Shown here: positions 49,595 to 59,594 of the stretch, in pieces
How the letters are laid out: each line of letters begins with the position of its first letter
How positions within the stretch are numbered: the first letter of the stretch is position 1
Source of the DNA: CALNXN01 sp942490645
GTDB taxonomy: Bacteria > Pseudomonadota > Alphaproteobacteria > Rhodobacterales > Rhodobacteraceae
Length of the DNA: 64,000 bases
Reading direction: 5' to 3'
Assembly: GCA_942490645.1 (NCBI GenBank)
Contig: CALNXN010000010.1
Coordinates: forward strand, 124,001 to 188,000
The notes under the pieces: generated by a model
The model's database searches: none
What the model was told of the DNA's origin: nothing
What the model saw: the letters and a program-made list of their open reading frames with translations, nothing else
Translations under genes and position numbers: made by a program

Positions 49595-50029
49595 ATGGAC
49601 GATGTCATGGACCTTGAAGTTATTTTCTCTATTGCTGGCTTACTTGCGATGGCAGGCTGGCTTGTTTTGCTCGCATCGCCGCTCATTCCACATTGGTCTG
49701 ACTTGATTGCTGGTTATCTCATTCCGACCTTGCTCTCATTGGGCTATGTCACTCTCGTCCTCTTTTTTCCATCAAACGGCGGGGGCGGATTTGGCAGTCT
49801 CGCCGAAGTTATCGACCTGTTTGCGAACCCCAATGCGATGATGGCCGGGTGGGTGCATTATCTGGCGTTTGACTTATTGATCGGGGCCTGGATGTGCAGA
49901 ACGTCAAGGCGCGATGGCCTGAGCTTCTGGCTTGTTGCGCCCTGCCTTCCAGTCACGTTTCTTTTTGGTCCAGCGGGTTTCCTTGCCTTTTCAATCGTTC
50001 GCATCTTTGCGCCGAAAAAAGCGGCCTAA
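49595..50029 (+). CDS. ABA4-like small membrane protein (DUF4281-type)
   Basis: A 144-residue integral membrane protein with four hydrophobic segments (about residues 8-28, 38-58, 85-105 and 115-135). The conserved HYLAFDLLIGAWM block and the LIPTLLSLGYVTLVLFF helix match ABA4-like proteins, named after a plant neoxanthin-related factor. The bacterial function is unknown. Starts at 49595 and 49607 are both possible. It is divergent from marR across the palindromic operator and so may be a MarR target. Confidence 0.8.
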   Translation: MDDVMDLEVIFSIAGLLAMAGWLVLLASPLIPHWSDLIAGYLIPTLLSLGYVTLVLFFPSNGGGGFGSLAEVIDLFANPNAMMAGWVHYLAFDLLIGAWMCRTSRRDGLSFWLVAPCLPVTFLFGPAGFLAFSIVRIFAPKKAA

Positions 50030-50059
50030 ACTGATTCACACTAAAGAAAGATTTTCCCA

Positions 50060-50572
50060 ATGCATGACGATGATACACAGCAAATTCACCTGATTTGCGG
50101 CTCAACGGGCGCGGGCAAAACGACATATGCCCGCGCGTTGGCCAACAGCAACGGAGGTGTTGTATTCTCGATCGATGAATGGATGGTATCCTTGTTTGGG
50201 GAGGATGCACCGGACGCCTTGGACCCCGCATGGATTTTCCCACGCGTCCATCGTTGCGAGGCGCAAATGTGGGCAATGGCGTTGCAGCTTGGCAAGTTGG
50301 GTGTTCCGTCGATCCTGGACTTTGGGTTTCAGCGGCAAGAACACCGTCAGAAGTATGGCAGACTCGCGAAACAGGCTCAGTTTGCGGCAAAGCTGCATGT
50401 CCTGAATGTCGATGCTTCAGAGCGGTGGAAACGTATTGAAGCGCGCAACATGAACCAAGGTGAGAGCTTCCATATGGAAATCACACGCGGCATGTTTGAC
50501 TATATCGAAACGACTTGGGAACTGCCCAGCGATGATGAGGTGGCCTCGATGTCGCTGCCAGATTCGGAATAG
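50060..50572 (+). CDS. P-loop kinase-like AAA protein
   Basis: A 170-residue ATP-binding protein. The Walker A loop is GSTGAGKT at residues 14-21, followed by SIDEWMVSLFG, a likely Asp-containing substrate segment. A lid-type stretch is seen in FQRQEHRQKYGRLAKQ. It resembles small kinases related to zeta toxins and to antibiotic or nucleoside kinases, but no antitoxin is adjacent. It lies 30 bp after the membrane gene on the same strand. The substrate is not recognisable. Confidence 0.82.
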   Translation: MHDDDTQQIHLICGSTGAGKTTYARALANSNGGVVFSIDEWMVSLFGEDAPDALDPAWIFPRVHRCEAQMWAMALQLGKLGVPSILDFGFQRQEHRQKYGRLAKQAQFAAKLHVLNVDASERWKRIEARNMNQGESFHMEITRGMFDYIETTWELPSDDEVASMSLPDSE

Positions 50573-50901
50573 CGTCTATCAATTGCTTCATAGAGCGGTC
50601 GTTCGTACAGCATGCAGCATCGATGACTCAGGGCTCAACCCCGCCAATCATGTCGCACCATGGTTTTGGGGCTGTGTCTTTTGGGAGGCCCCAAACGCTT
50701 AGCCCTGTTGCACTCACACCGTGTGCGCTCAACTGCGTTGCGTTGGACTTCGCGTTTGATTCGATGACGAGACGCGCGGATTGTAAGGTGAGACGTTGGG
50801 CTTTTTAAGTTACAGTACTTTGCCTAGATCAGTCTGCTTTGCGGGTGCTGGAACCTCGCGGGATTAACCCTTCCCACGCGCGCGAACACTGTTTGGGTGC
50901 G
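50573..50901. other. Gene-free interval before the phosphate regulon
   Basis: About 330 bp between the kinase gene and the decayed-looking end of phoB. It contains an inverted repeat TTTGGGG (50665-50671) / CCCCAAA (50689-50695) and the A/T-richer stretch GGGCTTTTTAAGTTACAG around 50800. No coding frame of quality or RNA gene was recognised. It may hold the end of the phoB transcript. Confidence 0.4.
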
Positions 50902-51615
50902 CTAATATGCGCCCAGCTCTAACCCGAGCCCATAGCCCACCGTGCGCAGTGGATCGTGGCAGCCGCTCACAGCCTCCGCAACGCCGTGCGCGCCGTGCGA
51001 TAGCCGTCCGATGTGAAGCCACCAGCGTACGAATAGGCGGCCCCGACCGCGGGGAGGGCGGTCGAGGAGTTGTTCGCGGCTGAACACCCGGCCCGGTTTT
51101 TCCATGAAGGTCGACAGCAGGCGAAACTCGGTCGGGCCCAAGACGCAATTCCTTGTCACCGCGGTTGACCCGGTGGCTGGTGGCATCCAGCACGATATCT
51201 TCGTATTCCAGCCGCTCGCCGGCGGCCGAAGGGGCGCACCCGGCGCAACTGGCTGCGCACCCGCGCCATCAGTTCGACCACCGAATAGGGTTTGATCACA
51301 TAGTCATCCGCGCCGGTTTCCAACCCGCGCACACGGTCGACCTCTTCTGAGCGGGCCGACAGCATGATGATCGGAATGCCGCGTGTGTCGTTGCGCATCT
51401 TGAGCCTGCGGCACACTTCGATCCCCGACAGGTTCGGCATCATCCAGTCCAGAACGATGATGTCGGGCACCGTTTCATCGACCAGAAGCAGCGCCTCTTC
51501 GCCGTTTTCGGCGCGGCTGACGGCAAACCCTTCGGCCTCCAGGTTGTAGGCCAGCACCTCGCGCTGCGCGGGTTCATCCTCGACCACCAGAACACGTGGG
51601 CTGATCGGCTGACAT
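50902..51615 (-). pseudogene. phoB: Phosphate regulon response regulator PhoB, broken by several base shifts
   Basis: An OmpR-family response regulator in pieces. The receiver domain is intact in one frame (VEDEPAQREVLAYNLEAEGF, phospho-Asp in IIVLDWMMPNLSG, Lys in YVIKPYS). The start, MSADQP at 51615, lies one base out of frame with it near 51597. The winged-helix DNA-binding domain continues in two other frames (VLDATSHRVNRGDKELRLGP, then TEFRLLSTFMEKPGRVFSRE), and its end is garbled (HIGRL, then DPLRTV). At least four shifts are needed. The domain order and gene place fit PhoB. Base shifts that leave codon content intact suggest sequence error rather than decay. Confidence 0.8.
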
Positions 51616-51620
51616 GATGC

Positions 51621-52327
51621 TTATCCTTCCAGTTCAGGGATGTCTTGTCCGCTTTGGGGCGCGCCTCTTCGGGGTGCTCGCCGGTCACCAGATAGACCAC
51701 CTGTTCGGCGATCGAGGTGACGTGATCGCCCATCCGTTCGATGTTCTTGGCGATGAAATGCAGATGCATGCAGGCGGTGATGTTGCGCGGATCTTCCATC
51801 ATGAAGGTCAGGAATTCGCGGAACAGCGCGTTGTACATCTGATCCACTTCGCGGTCGCGGTTGATCACGTCCATCGCCAGTTCCGCGTCGCGCTGAACAT
51901 AGGCATCCAGCGCGTCCTTCAGCATGATCTCGACCTCGCGGGCCATGCGGCGCATTGCTCCGGCGCTGTCCGAGACAGGCGCCATCTGCGCCAGCACTCC
52001 GGTGCGCTTGGCCATGTTTTTCGCATAGTCCCCAATACGTTCGAGGTTGGCGCTGATCTTGATCACGCTCAGGATCAGCCGCAGATCAATGGCCGTAGGT
52101 GCGCGCAATGCAATCACGCGGGCGGCTTCCTGATTGATCATCTCTTCAAGATCGTCAATCAACCGGTCGCCCTTGCGCACCTGATCCGCCAGATCCTCGT
52201 CGCGGGTTTCGAGCGATTGCGCGGCTTCGCGGATGGCGGCTTCGACCAGTCCGCCCATCTTCATGATCTGCGCCTGAATGGCCTCCAGATCACGGTCGAA
52301 AACGGATGCAATATGTTGTTCTTTCAT
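51621..52327 (-). CDS. phoU: Phosphate signalling protein PhoU
   Basis: A helical-bundle protein that links the Pst transporter to PhoR and represses the regulon when phosphate is plentiful. The start is MKEQHIASVFDRDLEAIQA, and both repeats of the family motif are present: ISANLERIGDYAKNMAKR and IAKNIERMGDHVTSIAEQ. The open frame reads through to 51440, but its last 60 residues match phoB in a wrong frame. Restoring one missing base near 51635 gives SLELEG and a TAA at 51621-51623, right before the phoB start, so the natural end is placed there. It starts 3 bp after pstB. Confidence 0.9.
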
Positions 52328-52330
52328 GAT

Positions 52331-53128
52331 TTATCCAATCCGGCCGGTGATATAGCTTTCGGTGCGCGGGTCTTCGGGGTTGGTGAAGATGTGGCTGGTA
52401 TCGCCGTATTCCACCAGGTTGCCGAGGTGGAAGAACGCGGTTTTCTGGCTGACCCGCGCGGCCTGCTGCATCGAATGGGTCACGATGACCACCGAGTAGT
52501 TCTGGCGCAACTCGTCGATCAACTCCTCGACCTGAGCAGTCGCAATGGGGTCGAGCGCCGAACAAGGCTCGTCCATCAGCAGCACTTCGGGTTCGGTGGC
52601 CACGGCGCGCGCGATGCACAGGCGCTGCTGCTGGCCGCCGGACATGCCCAGGGCGCTCTCCTCCAGCCGGTCCTTGACCTCGCCCCACAGCCCCGCCCGC
52701 TCGAGGCTGGTCTGGACGATCTCGTCCAGGGCGACCTTGTCCTTGGCCAGGCCGTGGATGCGCGGACCGTAGGCCACGTTGTCATAGATCGATTTCGGGA
52801 ACGGGTTGGGTTTCTGGAACACCATGCCGACCTTGGCGCGCAGCTGCACCGGGTCGACGCGCTTGTCGTAGATGTCCTCGCCGTCGAGATGGATGTCGCC
52901 TTCGACGCGGCAGACATCAATGGTGTCGTTCATCCGGTTGAGACAGCGCAGAAACGTGGATTTGCCACAGCCCGACGGGCCGATGAAGGCGGTGACGGTC
53001 TTGTCTTCGATATCGACATTCACGTCCTTGATGGCGTGATTGTCGCCGTAATAGACCTGAACGTCTTTGGCGGCGATCTTGATGGCTTTGGTGTCCACGT
53101 CTCTCTCCAGTATTCTCATGTCATTCAT
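52331..53128 (-). CDS. pstB: Phosphate ABC transporter, ATP-binding protein PstB
   Basis: A 265-residue ABC ATPase that drives high-affinity phosphate import. It is fully intact: VYYGDNHAIKDVNVDI, Walker A IGPSGCGKSTFLRCLNRMND, the PstB-specific VGMVFQKPNPFPKSIYDNVA, signature MSGGQQQRLCIARA and Walker B LLMDEPCSALDPIAT, ending with GDTSHIFTNPEDPRTESYI. It is the only member of the pst genes here with no sign of a base shift. It lies 16 bp after pstA and 3 bp before phoU. Confidence 0.97.
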   Translation of the reverse strand: MNDMRILERDVDTKAIKIAAKDVQVYYGDNHAIKDVNVDIEDKTVTAFIGPSGCGKSTFLRCLNRMNDTIDVCRVEGDIHLDGEDIYDKRVDPVQLRAKVGMVFQKPNPFPKSIYDNVAYGPRIHGLAKDKVALDEIVQTSLERAGLWGEVKDRLEESALGMSGGQQQRLCIARAVATEPEVLLMDEPCSALDPIATAQVEELIDELRQNYSVVIVTHSMQQAARVSQKTAFFHLGNLVEYGDTSHIFTNPEDPRTESYITGRIG

Positions 53129-53144
53129 TGTGTCGTCCCTTCCC

Positions 53145-54515
53145 TCACCAGCGGCGCTCGAAGCGGCGGCGCAGGATGACTGCGATTGTGTTCATCGTGA
53201 CCAGGAACACCAGCAGGATGATAATGCCACCCCAGGCGCGTTCGTAAAAGGCCGGGTCTGACCGGCTGGCCCATTGATAAATCTGTGCGGGCATGGCGGA
53301 GTTCGGATCCATCAGCCCCGCGGCGATACTGTCGGGCGCATTGGTGGCCACAAAGCCGACCATCCCGATCAACAACAAGGGGGCGGTTTCCCCCAACGCC
53401 TGCGCCAGCCCGATGATCGTGCCGGTCAGGATACCGGGCGCGGCCAGAGGCAGCACGTGGTGAAACACCGACTGCATCTTGGACGCCCCGACCCCAAGGG
53501 CCGCGTCGCGGATAGACGGCGGCACGGATTTCAGCGAGGCGCGGGTGGAGATGATGATCGTGGGCAAGGTCATCAGCGTCAGCACCAGACCGCCCACCAG
53601 CGGCGCGGAGTTGGGCAGGTGCATGTAGTTGATGAACACCGCCAGCCCCAGAATGCCGAACACGATCGACGGCACCGCGGCAAGGTTGGAAATGTTGACC
53701 TCGATAATGTCGGTGATCCAGTTTTTCGGCGCGAATTCCTCCAGATAGATGGAGGCGGCCACGCCGATGGGCAGCGCCAGCGCCAGCACCACCAGCATCA
53801 TGAAGAACGATCCGATCATCGACACGCCGATGCCCGGCGGCTTCGGGCCGCGGGTCGGAGGCTGTCGGCGCCGGTGATGAAGGCCAGGTTGAATCGCTTT
53901 TCCGATCGTGCCCCGCGGCGACCAGCTGGTCCACCAGATCAAGCTGTTCGGCGCTGATGTTCTTGTCGTTGGCGATGCTCTCGCGGCTCACACGGTCCTT
54001 GAGGTAGCCATCGACGCGGCGAGAGGCCAGAAACTCGAACTCGACCGTCTGCCCGATCATGTCGGGATTGGCGAGCACGAAATCGCGCAAGCTGCGCCGG
54101 TGCGCCCGTTGGACAGGATGCCCGCCATGTCCTTGGGCTTCAGCGTCGGTTTCATGCCGTTTTCTTCGGCCGCTTTGGGCTCGAAGGCGTGCGCATCAGC
54201 GGCGCATATCCAAAGGTCGATACTTTCTTGATCTCTTCCGATATCGCGGTTGCCGTTCTTGTCCAGCTTGTCGGCAGGCAGTTCGACCTCCAGCGTGACG
54301 AAGGTCTGCTGGAAACGCGCCGGTGCCGCGCGACACGATGTTGTAGACCAGAGGATCACCAGCATCAGCAGACCGATGCCGATCGCGATCAGGCCATAGG
54401 CCTTGAACCGGGCTTCGGCGGCGTTGCGCTTTCGGGTGCGCTCGTCCTGAACCAGCAGCGAGCCTCTTGCCCTCGGGGCGTGCGCCGGGGAAATCCTCAG
54501 GGTTGCGTCGGTCAT
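53145..54515 (-). pseudogene. pstA: Phosphate ABC transporter permease PstA, broken by several base shifts
   Basis: The permease is recognisable but spread over several frames. The N-terminus starts at 54515 (MTDATLRISPAHAPRARGS) with the first helix GLIAIGIGLLMLVIL. A long periplasmic insert follows (ELPADKLDKNGNRDI, LKPKDMAGILSNG, RDFVLANPDMIGQTVEFEF, ESIANDKNISAEQLDLVDQL) and the C-terminal core is in one frame from about 53850 (GSFFMMLVVLALALPIGVAA, LGETAPLLLIGMVGF). The large insert is normal for alphaproteobacterial PstA. At least five base shifts would be needed to restore the reading. It overlaps the pstC stop by 4 bp. Confidence 0.85.
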
Positions 54516-56006
54516 TCGTATTGCTCCCGGTATTTGCGCACGATGTAGAGGGCCAGAACATTCAGCCCCAGCGTCAGCACAAACAGCGTCAGGCCAAGCG
54601 CAAAGGCCACCAGCGTTTCGGGGCTGGCGAAATCGGTATCGCCCGTCAACTGGCTGACGATGCGGGTGGTGATGGTGGTCATGGCTTCCAGCGGGTTGAG
54701 CGAGAACTTGGCAATCGCCCCTGCCCCCAGCACCACGATCATCGTCTCGCCGATGGCGCGCGAGGCGGCCAGCAGGATCGCGCCCACGATCCCCGGCAAC
54801 GCGGCGGGCAGAACCACCTGGCGGATCGTTTCGGACTGGGTCGCGCCCAGCCCAAGGATCCGTCGCGCATCGCTTGCGGCACCGCGTTGATAATGTCATC
54901 CGACAGGGACGAGACAAACGGGATCAGCATGATGCCCATGACCAGCCCGGCGGTCAGAACGGCGGTGGCACCGCTCATCCATTCCACGCCCAACAAGCCG
55001 TCTTCGCCGCGCCCGAAGATACTGACCAGCGCCGGGCCAACCGTCAGCAGCGCAAACAGACCGTAAACGATGGTCGGAATGCCCGCGAGAATTTCCAGCA
55101 GCGGTTTGGCCACGGATCGCAGCTTGGGACCGGCGTATTCCGAGAGGTAAATCGCGGCGAACAGCCCGATCGGCACGGCCACCAGCAAGGCGATGACGGA
55201 GATATACATCGTCCCCCACAGCAGCGGCAGGATCGACAATTCGCTGTTGCCACGGAAATTCGGCGCCCATGTGGTGCCGAAAAAGAAATCCGTCCAGGAA
55301 TGCAGCGCGAAAGAAGTTGATGGTCTCAAACAGCATCGACAGCACAATGCCCACCGTGGTCAGGATCGCCAGCGACGCCGCCAGCATCAGCAGCGCCAGC
55401 AGCGCCGCGCTCCACCATGTTGCGGGCACGGAAATCGGCGTTGGTCGCAAAGACCGAAGCGGCGCCCACCGCAAGGGCCAGCACAGCACCACGACCATCA
55501 TCCAGGTCGATCCCGAGGCGGTCAGGACACGCGTATTCCTGCGCGGCGAGAGCACTTCGGGCTGCACATCCGATCCCAAGCGCCACGCCCACTTCGGCCA
55601 AGCGCGCGCGGATGTCGGTGGCTGCCCACGCTCAATTCGCGGCATCATCGGTCTTCGGTCATGGCGCCCTGCGCCACGGCAACATCAAGACCGTCGGCCA
55701 CGCGGCGCACATCGGTCATCACCAGACGGATCGACGATCCTTCGGCGATCAGCGCTGTCGGGGATCAGCTTGATCACCGCGTTTTCGATCATCATCGGCT
55801 GCGCCAGCAGCCAGATCACCAGCACGCCCAAGGCCGGGACCGCCGTGAACATCGCGGCGTTGTAGCCGTAGTAATTCGGCAGCGAATGCAGCAGGCGGAT
55901 GTCACCGCCCGCCGATGCCATCGCCCGGCCGCGCGCCACGAAAAACCGAGTGACCGTCAAGCGCCAGCACGGCAATCACCAAAAGGCCCGTTGATCCAAA
56001 AGTCAT
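54512..56006 (-). pseudogene. pstC: Phosphate ABC transporter permease PstC, broken by several base shifts
   Basis: The start at 56006 has GGGGAG upstream and reads MTFGSTGLLVIAVLAL, then shifts. Further pieces are FFVARGRAMASAGG, LHSLPNYYGYNAAMFT, WLLAQPMMIENAVIKLIP, LTASGSTWMMVVVLCW, SLAILTTVGIVLSMLFETIN, then the permease core (GTMYISVIALLVAVPIGLFA, LEILAGIPTIVYGLFAL) and finally VLPAALPGIVGAILLAASRA with the docking loop and YIVRKYREQYE. All parts of an alphaproteobacterial PstC with its long N-terminal extension are present in order, but at least five base shifts break it. Confidence 0.85.
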
Positions 56007-56035
56007 ACGATGTCTCCCCAGTCTTTGGTAAAGGT

Positions 56036-56060
56036 CCGGGGGCGACCGTGCCGCCCCCGG
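56036..56060 (-). terminator. Hairpin between pstS and pstC
   Basis: CCGGGGGCG (56036-56044) and CGCCCCCGG (56052-56060) form a perfect 9-bp stem with a 7-base loop just after the pstS end. No long T-run follows on the transcript strand (ACCTTTACC), so it more likely protects the pstS message than fully stops transcription. The livK-livH gap has a similar structure. Confidence 0.6.
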
Positions 56061-56072
56061 CCCGTTATCGGA

Positions 56073-57119
56073 TCAGGGATCAGGAACTGCCGCCCATGAT
56101 TGCTTCGTCCGCGACGTTGGCTCTGCGTTTCGGACGAGCTCCGGATCGGACACCAGACCATAGGCCGCCAGCGGGCCATCGGGGCCTGCGATCTCGTCCG
56201 CGACGAAGAATTCAGCGAATTCCTTGAGGCCGGGGATCACGCCGATATGCGCTTTCTTGATGTAGAAGAACAGCGGGCGCGACACGGGGTATTCACCCGT
56301 CGAGATGGTTTCCGTCGAAGGCACGACGCCCGTCATTGTCGCGACCTGCAGCTTGTCGGTGTTGTTCTCGTAGAAGGCCAGACCGAACACGCCGATGCCG
56401 TCCTTGTTGCTGTCGATGCGGGCCAGCGTCTCGGTGTAATCGCCGTCGATGTCCACGGACTTGCCGTCGGTGCGGATCGCCATGCACTTGCCTTCGGCCG
56501 TGTCTTCGTCAACGCCCGCGTCCAGCATCGCCTGCAGGAAACCGCCATCTTCGCAGCCTGCGAGGATCACTTTTTCCTCAAAGACTTCGCGTGTGCCGTG
56601 CTTGGTGCCCGGAACATAGGCCTGAATGGGCTGCGCGGGGAAGGCCGGGTTCACCTGGTCCCATGTGCTCAGCGTGTTGGCTTTCAATTCGCCGTCGACG
56701 AAATGCTCGGCGGCCAGCGCCTTGTACCAATCGACCGGCGTGAACTCGAAGGAATTACCATTGATGTCGGAGGCGTAGACGATGCCGTCATAGCCGATGC
56801 GCACTTCGATGATGTCGGTCACGCCGGCTTCGGCGCAGGCGGCGACTTCCTTTTCGCGGATTGCGCGCGACGCATTGGCGATGTCGATGGTGTTTTCGCC
56901 TACGCCTTCGCAGAACCGCTTGAGGCCAGCCGAGGAGCCACCTGATTCGACAACAGGCGTCGGGAAATCGAAGTTCTCGCCAAAGGCTTCGGCGACGATG
57001 GAGGCATAGGGCAGCACGGTGGATGATCCTGCGACCTGCACCTGATCGCGCGCGGCAGCGGTGGTTGCGGACAGGGCGGCCATGGCCAGCGCGGATGTGG
57101 TGAGTTTTACGAACGACAT
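56073..57119 (-). CDS. pstS: Phosphate ABC transporter, phosphate-binding protein PstS
   Basis: A periplasmic phosphate-binding protein of about 345 residues. Its 23-residue signal peptide ends TTAAA before Arg-Asp. The phosphate site segments are VAGSSTVLPYASIVAEAF, VESGGSSAGLKRFCEG and GTKHGTREVFEEKV, and the family end IPGLKEFAEFFVADEIAGP is present. As written, the frame ends at 56073 with an odd tail. One base shift near 56115 gives RANVADEAIMGGSS and a TGA at 56080-56082, probably the real end. A Pho box lies 90 bp upstream of the ATG. Confidence 0.93.
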   Translation of the reverse strand: MSFVKLTTSALAMAALSATTAAARDQVQVAGSSTVLPYASIVAEAFGENFDFPTPVVESGGSSAGLKRFCEGVGENTIDIANASRAIREKEVAACAEAGVTDIIEVRIGYDGIVYASDINGNSFEFTPVDWYKALAAEHFVDGELKANTLSTWDQVNPAFPAQPIQAYVPGTKHGTREVFEEKVILAGCEDGGFLQAMLDAGVDEDTAEGKCMAIRTDGKSVDIDGDYTETLARIDSNKDGIGVFGLAFYENNTDKLQVATMTGVVPSTETISTGEYPVSRPLFFYIKKAHIGVIPGLKEFAEFFVADEIAGPDGPLAAYGLVSDPELVRNAEPTSRTKQSWAAVPDP

Positions 57120-57208
57120 GATGATCTCCTGTCAAGGTTTTTCGCGAAATCTGATCACCCCCATGGCGACCTGATGCCCCTCACCTAAGGGCCTTGCACT
57201 ATGCTTTT

Positions 57209-57237
57209 GTGACAGTTGCGTAACAGTTTTATGACAG
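57209..57237 (-). promoter_or_regulatory. Pho box with three 7-bp repeats upstream of pstS
   Basis: On the minus strand three 7-bp direct repeats, CTGTCAT, CTGTTAC and CTGTCAC, follow one another with 4-bp spacers (AAAA and GCAA). The first two match the known PhoB-binding consensus almost exactly, and the third extends the array by half a site. The box is 90-118 bp upstream of the pstS ATG and downstream of the phoR end, so PhoB should activate pstSCAB-phoUB from here. Confidence 0.88.
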
Positions 57238-57342
57238 ATGCCGCAGTGTGTTTCCGATTGAGAAGGATCAAGGCGCTGGGGGGTTTTTGGGGCGTTTTCG
57301 ACCTGAGCGCGAAGGTGTCCTGACATGGTAATCGCCGCCTCT

Positions 57343-58400
57343 CTCAGGCCGCCGAGCCCTTGCAGTCGGCAGCACGACCGGTGAACTGCGCGCCCTGTCC
57401 CAGCTCGCTTTCCACACGCAGTCGGCCGCGGTGGCGGTTGACGATGTGTTTGACGATGGCAAGGCCCGAGCCCGGTGCCGCCCATTTCGCGGCTCCGGTG
57501 ACTGTCGGCGCGGTAAAAGCGTTCGGTCAGGCGTGGCAGGTGGATGGGGTCAATGCCGGGGCCATAGTCGATCACTTGAACCCGCACGCCCGGCGCGCGC
57601 AGCGCCGGATCACGTTCTGTAGGGGTCAGCCTTGACGTTCACCCGTTCGCCGCTGCCGCCGTATTTGATCGCGTTCTCGACCAGATTGGTGAAGACCTGC
57701 ATCAGCTGATCCGCGATCGCCGGTCAGCAACCACGGGCTGGTCTCCGCATCGAGCCTGAGCGTCACCCCGGCCTCGTCCGCCAGCGGTTTGAGCGTGCGC
57801 AGCACGGAACCCGATCAGACCCGTCAGATCGACCTGATCGCGCGGACGCACCCGCTCGGCGCCCTCCACCCGGCTGAGCGACAAAAGATCACCAACCAGA
57901 CGGTTCATACGCCCCGCCTCGCCCTCCATGATGTCCAGAAACCGGTCGCGCGCGACGGCGTCATCGCGCGCCGGTCCGCGCAGGGTTTCGATGAAGCCCA
58001 TCAGCGCGGTCAGCGGCGTGCGCAATTCATGGCTGACGTTGGCCACGAAATCGCGGCGCATCTGGCCTGCCTGTTCCAGGTGGGTCACGTCGATAAAGCA
58101 CAGCATAACGACCCGGTGATCGGGCACGGCGCGCACTGTGACCTGATAGGTGGTGTCCTGCACGCCATCATTGGCCAGATAGTCAGACACCCTTGGCTGG
58201 CTGTCAGACAGCACCGCCTCGATCGTGTCGACCAGAGCGGGCTGGCGCAGCATGGTGACGAAATTCCGCCCCTCGATCCCCTGCCCGATCAGCGTGCGCG
58301 CCTCGGCGTTGGCGGCGACTGATCCGTTCGATGCCGTCGATGGCCAGAGCCGGCATAGCGGCACCGCATCCAGCAGATCTGTCGCAGCAGGGTATCTGAC
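57343..58400 (-). pseudogene. phoR: Phosphate regulon sensor histidine kinase PhoR, broken by several base shifts
   Basis: A membrane-linked sensor kinase in pieces. A PAS-like part (LLDAVPL, ALAIDGIER, ANAEARTLIGQG) is followed by YQVTVRAVPDHRVVMLCFID. The phosphoacceptor His lies in FVANVSHELRTPLTALMGFI in one frame; the ATPase part is split (VQVIDYGPGIDPIHLPRLTE, FYRADSHRS, and the end ESELGQGAQFTGRAAD before a TGA at 57343-57345). No clear ATG or transmembrane helix was found at the N-terminus, so the start is uncertain. It precedes pstS with the Pho box between. At least five base shifts are needed. Confidence 0.8.
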
Positions 58401-58402
58401 GG

Positions 58403-59594
58403 TTATGACCCGGTGGCCGCCGCAACCGCATCGGTAAAGACAGCGCAGAGTGCGTCTGGATCTTCGAGCCCGACGGAGACGCGGAAAAACCCTTCGGACA
58501 TGCCAAGCGCCGCGCGCTCGTCAGCCGTCAGCGCGCGATGCGACGACGATGCCGGATGCGACATCGTGGTGCCGACATCGCCAAGCGTCGGCGCAAAGGA
58601 CAGCCCTTCGGCGGCGCGTGTAAAGGCGTTGGCGGCCGCGCGTGCGCCGTTCGAGCTCAAAGCTGACCATGTTGCAGAACTGCCCCTGCAAGCAGCGCCG
58701 CTGCCCGCGCCGGTCGGGATGATCGCGCGCGCCGGGATAGAGCACGCGTTTTACGCCGGGCAGCGAGGCGAGGTGATCGGCCAGGCGGTGGGCGGTGGCC
58801 TGTGCGCGGTCAAACCGCAGATCAAACGACAGCATACCGCGTTCGGCCAGCCAGCAATCGAAGGGGCTGGGCGACATGCCGGCAGTGACGGTGAACACGC
58901 GCAGCCGGTCGTTCAGTGCGGCGTCCTTGGCCACAACATAGCCCAGCATCACATCGGAATGCCCCGCCAGCAGCTTGGTGATCGAATGGATCACGATATC
59001 GGCGCCATGTTCAAAGGGTTTGAACGCGCGCGGTGTGGTGAAAGTGTTGTCCACGACCAGCAAAACGCCCGCCTCGCGGGCCAGATCGGCCAGTCCGGCG
59101 ATGTCGGCGACCCGCAGCGTCGGGTTGGAGACGACCTCGACCAGAATGAGTTTCGTCTCGGGGCGCAGGGCCGCGCGCATGGCGTCAATGTCACATGGAT
59201 CCGCCAGCGACGTGGTGATCCCAAGGCGCGGCAGATCCTCGTTCATCATCCGCAGTGACCGGCCATAAAGCTGGTTGCCACCCAGCACGTGATCGCCCGT
59301 CTGGCACAGCCCCAAAAGCACCGCCGAGACCGCCGCCATCCCGCTGGAGGTGACGACCCCGCTGTGTGGAGCGCCTTCCATCCGGTCGAGGCGGCGCGCA
59401 ACCACATCGGCATTGGGGTGGCCTTCGCGCGAATAGGTATAGCCCTGCAGCCCGCCTTCATATTGCTGATCCAGCATGTCGGGCGTGTCGGAGGCATAGA
59501 CCACGGATGGCGACAGCGGCGTGACAACCGGGCGTGAGGCGGAGGCCGGCAACGCATCGGGGCGCACCAGTGATCCTTTTTCGTTTCGGGTCAT
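58403..59594 (-). CDS. Cys/Met-metabolism PLP-dependent enzyme, C-terminus shifted
   Basis: A PLP enzyme of the cystathionine gamma-synthase/beta-lyase family, about 395 residues when repaired. The start is MTRNEKGSLVRPDALPASAS. The cofactor stacking region is VTSSGMAAVSAVLLGLCQTG, and the Schiff-base lysine lies in VIHSITKLLAGHSDVMLGYV. The frame is lost near 58715 and again after MVSFEL (about 58660), then continues in another as NGARAAANAFTRAAEGLSFA and GTTMSHPASSSHRALTADER to the TAA at 58403. The substrate among cystathionine, homoserine esters and sulfur amino acids is not settled by these motifs. Confidence 0.85.

Noticed and set aside
50060..50572. Zeta-type toxin of a toxin-antitoxin pair
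   Set aside because: The P-loop kinase resembles zeta toxins only in the Walker region, and the upstream gene is a four-helix membrane protein, not an antitoxin.
51440..52327. A 295-residue PhoU with a novel C-terminal extension
   Set aside because: The extension is phoB coding sequence read in the wrong frame, and a one-base correction gives the normal PhoU end.
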